A DNA stretch of 64,000 bases, taken from assembly GCA_036023115.1 (NCBI GenBank), contig JAYKKT010000046.1, forward strand, positions 5,354,001-5,418,000, given 5' to 3'. The notes below the pieces were generated by a model, which saw only the letters and a program-made list of their open reading frames with translations, made no database searches and was not told where the DNA came from. The position numbers and the translations under genes were made by a program. Shown one piece after another: positions 60,833-64,000 of the stretch. The stretch is from Brasenia schreberi. Taxonomy: Eukaryota; Streptophyta; Magnoliopsida; Nymphaeales; Cabombaceae. Position 1 is the first letter of the stretch; every line of letters begins with the position of its first letter.

Positions 60833-61937
60833 TTTTGCCTGTCTTGTGTCAGATTTTCTATTTTTTTGTTTTCTTGATATTCTCCTGGTGGGGACTTTTT
60901 CTCCTTTTTCTCTTTTTTCCTCTCCCTCTCCCTCTCCCCAAGAGGGTGGTGCAAAGGTAGGGAAGGGGAGAAGAGACGAGGGCTGCCTTGTTTCGGAGGT
61001 CCGAGCATGAGTTATGTAAGAAGAGGGGGCGTTAATGTGGGACGCTGGCCGCGTTGCTCGCACAGCGAAGACTGAGGCGAGCCATGCACAATTCATTGTT
61101 GAGCAACCATGGTAGGCAACGAATGGATCAAACCGCATCTCTCTCTCTCTCTCTCGATCTAAATTTAGATCTCAAGTGGTTGAAAAAATGTTTCGGTCGA
61201 TATTGCAGTGATCCATGCGTTGAGGGAGGGAATTGGCCGGTTCCTTCTCTGCCTTGAGGCAACTAAATGAAGGACGGAACTTTGTCTTCACAATTACCAC
61301 TACACTTTTAACCAAAAGACGTACAGGAATTTAGATTTGATCTTTGACGCTCTGTAACAACATCAGTGGCAGGAGCTTAAACAAACGACGCAGGAGTGAC
61401 ACGCATTCTGGTGATAGATCGTGGCCTAGCATATCATCTGGTCCAACTTCTCATAGCAATTTGATGATTCAGACTGAATTCGATTAGATTTTGGCTGATT
61501 CCCTGAATCTCTTGAAATGGGATCAAAGCCGGTTCACATATGGCTAAAAAAAAAATAGTTGAATGCGTGTGCATGTTTTATGTGTTCACTTCAATCATGC
61601 AGGACAGGGCACGATAAAGTGGCGTGTCCTCGTGGCAGATCCAAATCGTTATATGCAAACTTTTCAAGGCAGGAGGCAGAGATCAAGTCTCATCTCTCAG
61701 CTTGATGCAGATGTTTAGGGTTCTGGATACAGAGTTACATGTATTTATAAAAATGTCAATTATACGTTATTCGTCTGAGAGAGAGATGCATACGGAAGGT
61801 AGAAAGCATGCAAGGATTAGCTAACAATTGTAGAAGTGGAAATTGATCCTCGACCTTGTACACATTCATTATACGTTTCAGCAGATAAAACCGATAAGTT
61901 TCATTTCTAATTTCAAATAGGATGTATTCTCTCCCTT

Positions 61938-61969
<32 letters not shown>

Positions 61970-64000
61970 TAACACACAAAAGTTTATCAGACTTGCTTAG
62001 ATTTGGGTCAAACCTCTGCCCACACACATTGGTAGTGCAGGTATATAACGAAACTGCTCCTAGTTCAGCTTGTGATGAGCTCATTCCGTTGGTTTAGGAT
62101 CGACATGAGTTGTACATATGTAAATATATACAAACACACACGGACAAACACACACATAAATAAAATATATGCATGTCTTTATAGGTATACATATAAGAAT
62201 CAATGTACCCATATCATTCGAGGTAATTGAGTGGGCATTTAAATGTGCCAATGCAACTGTATAAACAAGTACATCTTGAACCAAGCTTTGAGGGTGCTCA
62301 TTTTAAATGAGAATTAGATTTGTAACTTCAACGAGCTACTCGTGTTTGGCTCATCGAACTCGACTTGTGCAGCTGCATCAATGGAATGCTTATTACGGTA
62401 CTCTGCCTGTACAACGAACGAGTCAGGTTCTTGAGATCTTGATCCGGGATAAGCAGCAGAATGGGATCCGAAGCAGGAGTGGCTCAACATATGTTGAGGC
62501 CAAAGCGGAAAGCGGAGACTTTATGTGACTACAAAATTTGAAACCTAATTCTAAAAGTTTTGGGGCCTACAAGAATTGATAGCATAATTAGTTTTTAACC
62601 TTCGGGGTTTATTAAGGTGGCTGCCCTAATGGCCTTACCCACGAGCCACCGCGATCTAGGGTAGCCATCAACAATAAGAACAGCGTAAAAATACTTTCTC
62701 AATATTTTTTGAACAGAATCACCTCATTGCACAACCTTCTTCTCTCACAACCATTTTCCCGTTGATTTTTCACTCTCTTTCTTCCCTCTTTTCCTTTCTC
62801 AATTGTTACTTTCACCAACAGTCCGTCCACCAATCCGTGTTCAGCTTTCCCGGCCAGACCCCTAAAACCGGGCTGGACCGCATCCGGTTCGATGGTTTGA
62901 GGGTAAGGGGGAATGATTGTGCACCCAAGTGGGTTAACACCCCTTAAATTATGGTTCGATGCGCCACTGGAGTGTTGATTGTGATTTCTGTTGCTCAGCT
63001 TAATAAGTCAAAACTATATCATGATCCGCGATGCTGTATATACAACTCCCACAAAGCGGCCAACCTTTTCCCACACTAAGTGGATTCACACGTGTAAGAG
63101 AGCGCATCGATCGTCACCGGACATCAGAGCATTGGAGATGGAGCAACCACTTTCAACTCTGCAACTCTTCGCGACTCCTTTCCCTTCCCCTTATTTTTTC
63201 ATTATTGTTCGAGTTGACATCAATGGAGGTATGGCTCCTATTGCTAATACTCTAGTTGATAAACATGAGAAAATGCAGCATATTTAGCTGAAAATTTCAT
63301 GCCTTCAAATCCAGGAAACTTTGACACAGGTTTCGTATATGCTAAATAACTTTCAAAGGCTAAAAGTCGTATATGGTCGTACCTATAAACTTCGTACCAA
63401 TTAGTGAAGGGCACAAATAACCTTTCTGGTGGTTATAATGGATTCAACACACATAAGCGAATTGTCCTTGTGTCTGTCTTGTACTCAACATTCAAACAAA
63501 GGAGCTCAACTTTTCACAGCTCTACAACTCGCAAACGAAACAAATGTTTGTGTTGTTATACGCTGCAGTACTTAATTCAAGTAAAGGTGTTCTTTGTAAA
63601 CCATGATGATATTTCTAGAGTGACCTTATTGTGTCTGTGTGTGAGAGAGAGAGAGGGAGGGAGAGGTTATATTCTTTTTTCTTTTTTCGGAAGATGAAAG
63701 GAGCCAAAGGATGAGTTACACAACAGGATACTGCTCAGATACCAATACATGTACGTAAAGCTCTCTGGTCTTGGCTCACCAAATGCTCAAAGAAACCTGG
63801 TATCTTCTCCCATAACATGATCTCTGGTAACAGCTCGAGGCTCTTCTCTGCTAGTCTATGTGCACATGCCTTCCCTGTTTATATGCGAGAACTTCAAGCC
63901 TCATTCCCATTGAAGAAGACAGTATATGCGATTGAATACAATATATTTTCTTCTGATCCTGCTACCTTGTCCCCCTTGAACCAATTCACAAGGATATCAG
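60833..64000. other. Intergenic to window end, no gene recognised
   Basis: 60833-61130 probably holds the PME promoter and leader. (CT)n tracts lie at about 61137-61155 and 61935-61957, the latter running into (CA)n. 62290-62530 and 63030-63290 have open frames without a family signature. The last 300 bp read smoothly in a plus frame (FPLKKTVYAIEYNIF) but match nothing I know and run off the window. Confidence 0.4.

Overview
This window is nuclear DNA of a flowering plant. The evidence is plant-specific gene families with ordinary spliced introns (PHS1 phosphatase, pectin methylesterases with an inhibitor pro-region, an ATL RING-H2 ligase), a plastid DNA insertion, an LTR retrotransposon primed by initiator Met-tRNA, tRNA-derived SINEs and long (TA)n and (GA)n microsatellites. 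The lineage cannot be fixed from the sequence alone. Gene density is low, and most of the window is old repeat and transposon debris.

Layout. 979-8941 (+): a ten-exon DEAH-box helicase gene of the DEAH13/DHX37 (ribosome biogenesis) type. It has an in-frame stop and two frameshifts, and a complete 2.8-kb non-autonomous LTR retrotransposon (2208-5033, minus, 5-bp target duplication) sits in its intron 5. That element carries a captured piece of a glycine-rich RNA-binding protein gene. 12.55-13.56 kb (-): two broken tandem copies of a neprosin-like gene. 15585-22370 (-): an apparently intact eleven-exon PHS1 gene whose exon phases all agree (about 967 aa); one intron holds a plastid insertion with a complete trnV-GAC. 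27.4 kb (-): a frameshifted RING-H2 fragment. 34034-34783 (-): an intact ATL-type RING-H2 E3 ligase. 35.1-36.8 kb: a tandem segmental duplication with a datable SINE insertion. 39.7-41.9 kb: a Ty3/gypsy remnant. 45553-46153 (+): a small two-exon basic plant protein. 48.9-60.8 kb: a pectin-modification cluster with one stand-alone PMEI-type inhibitor (+) and two full type-I pectin methylesterases (-).

How the genes fit together. The inhibitor and the two PMEs act on the same cell-wall substrate, homogalacturonan, and share the PMEI fold, so the cluster probably arose by local duplication. PHS1 acts on MAP kinases and cortical microtubules. The ATL ligase is an unrelated ubiquitin-pathway gene. 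The helicase locus looks like a decaying duplicate of an essential gene.

No wholly new system was found. The most unusual objects are the gene-capturing LTR element inside the decaying helicase, two tRNA-derived SINE groups with clear target duplications (one proven by an internal empty site), and PHS1 introns that begin directly as GT(CT)n microsatellites.
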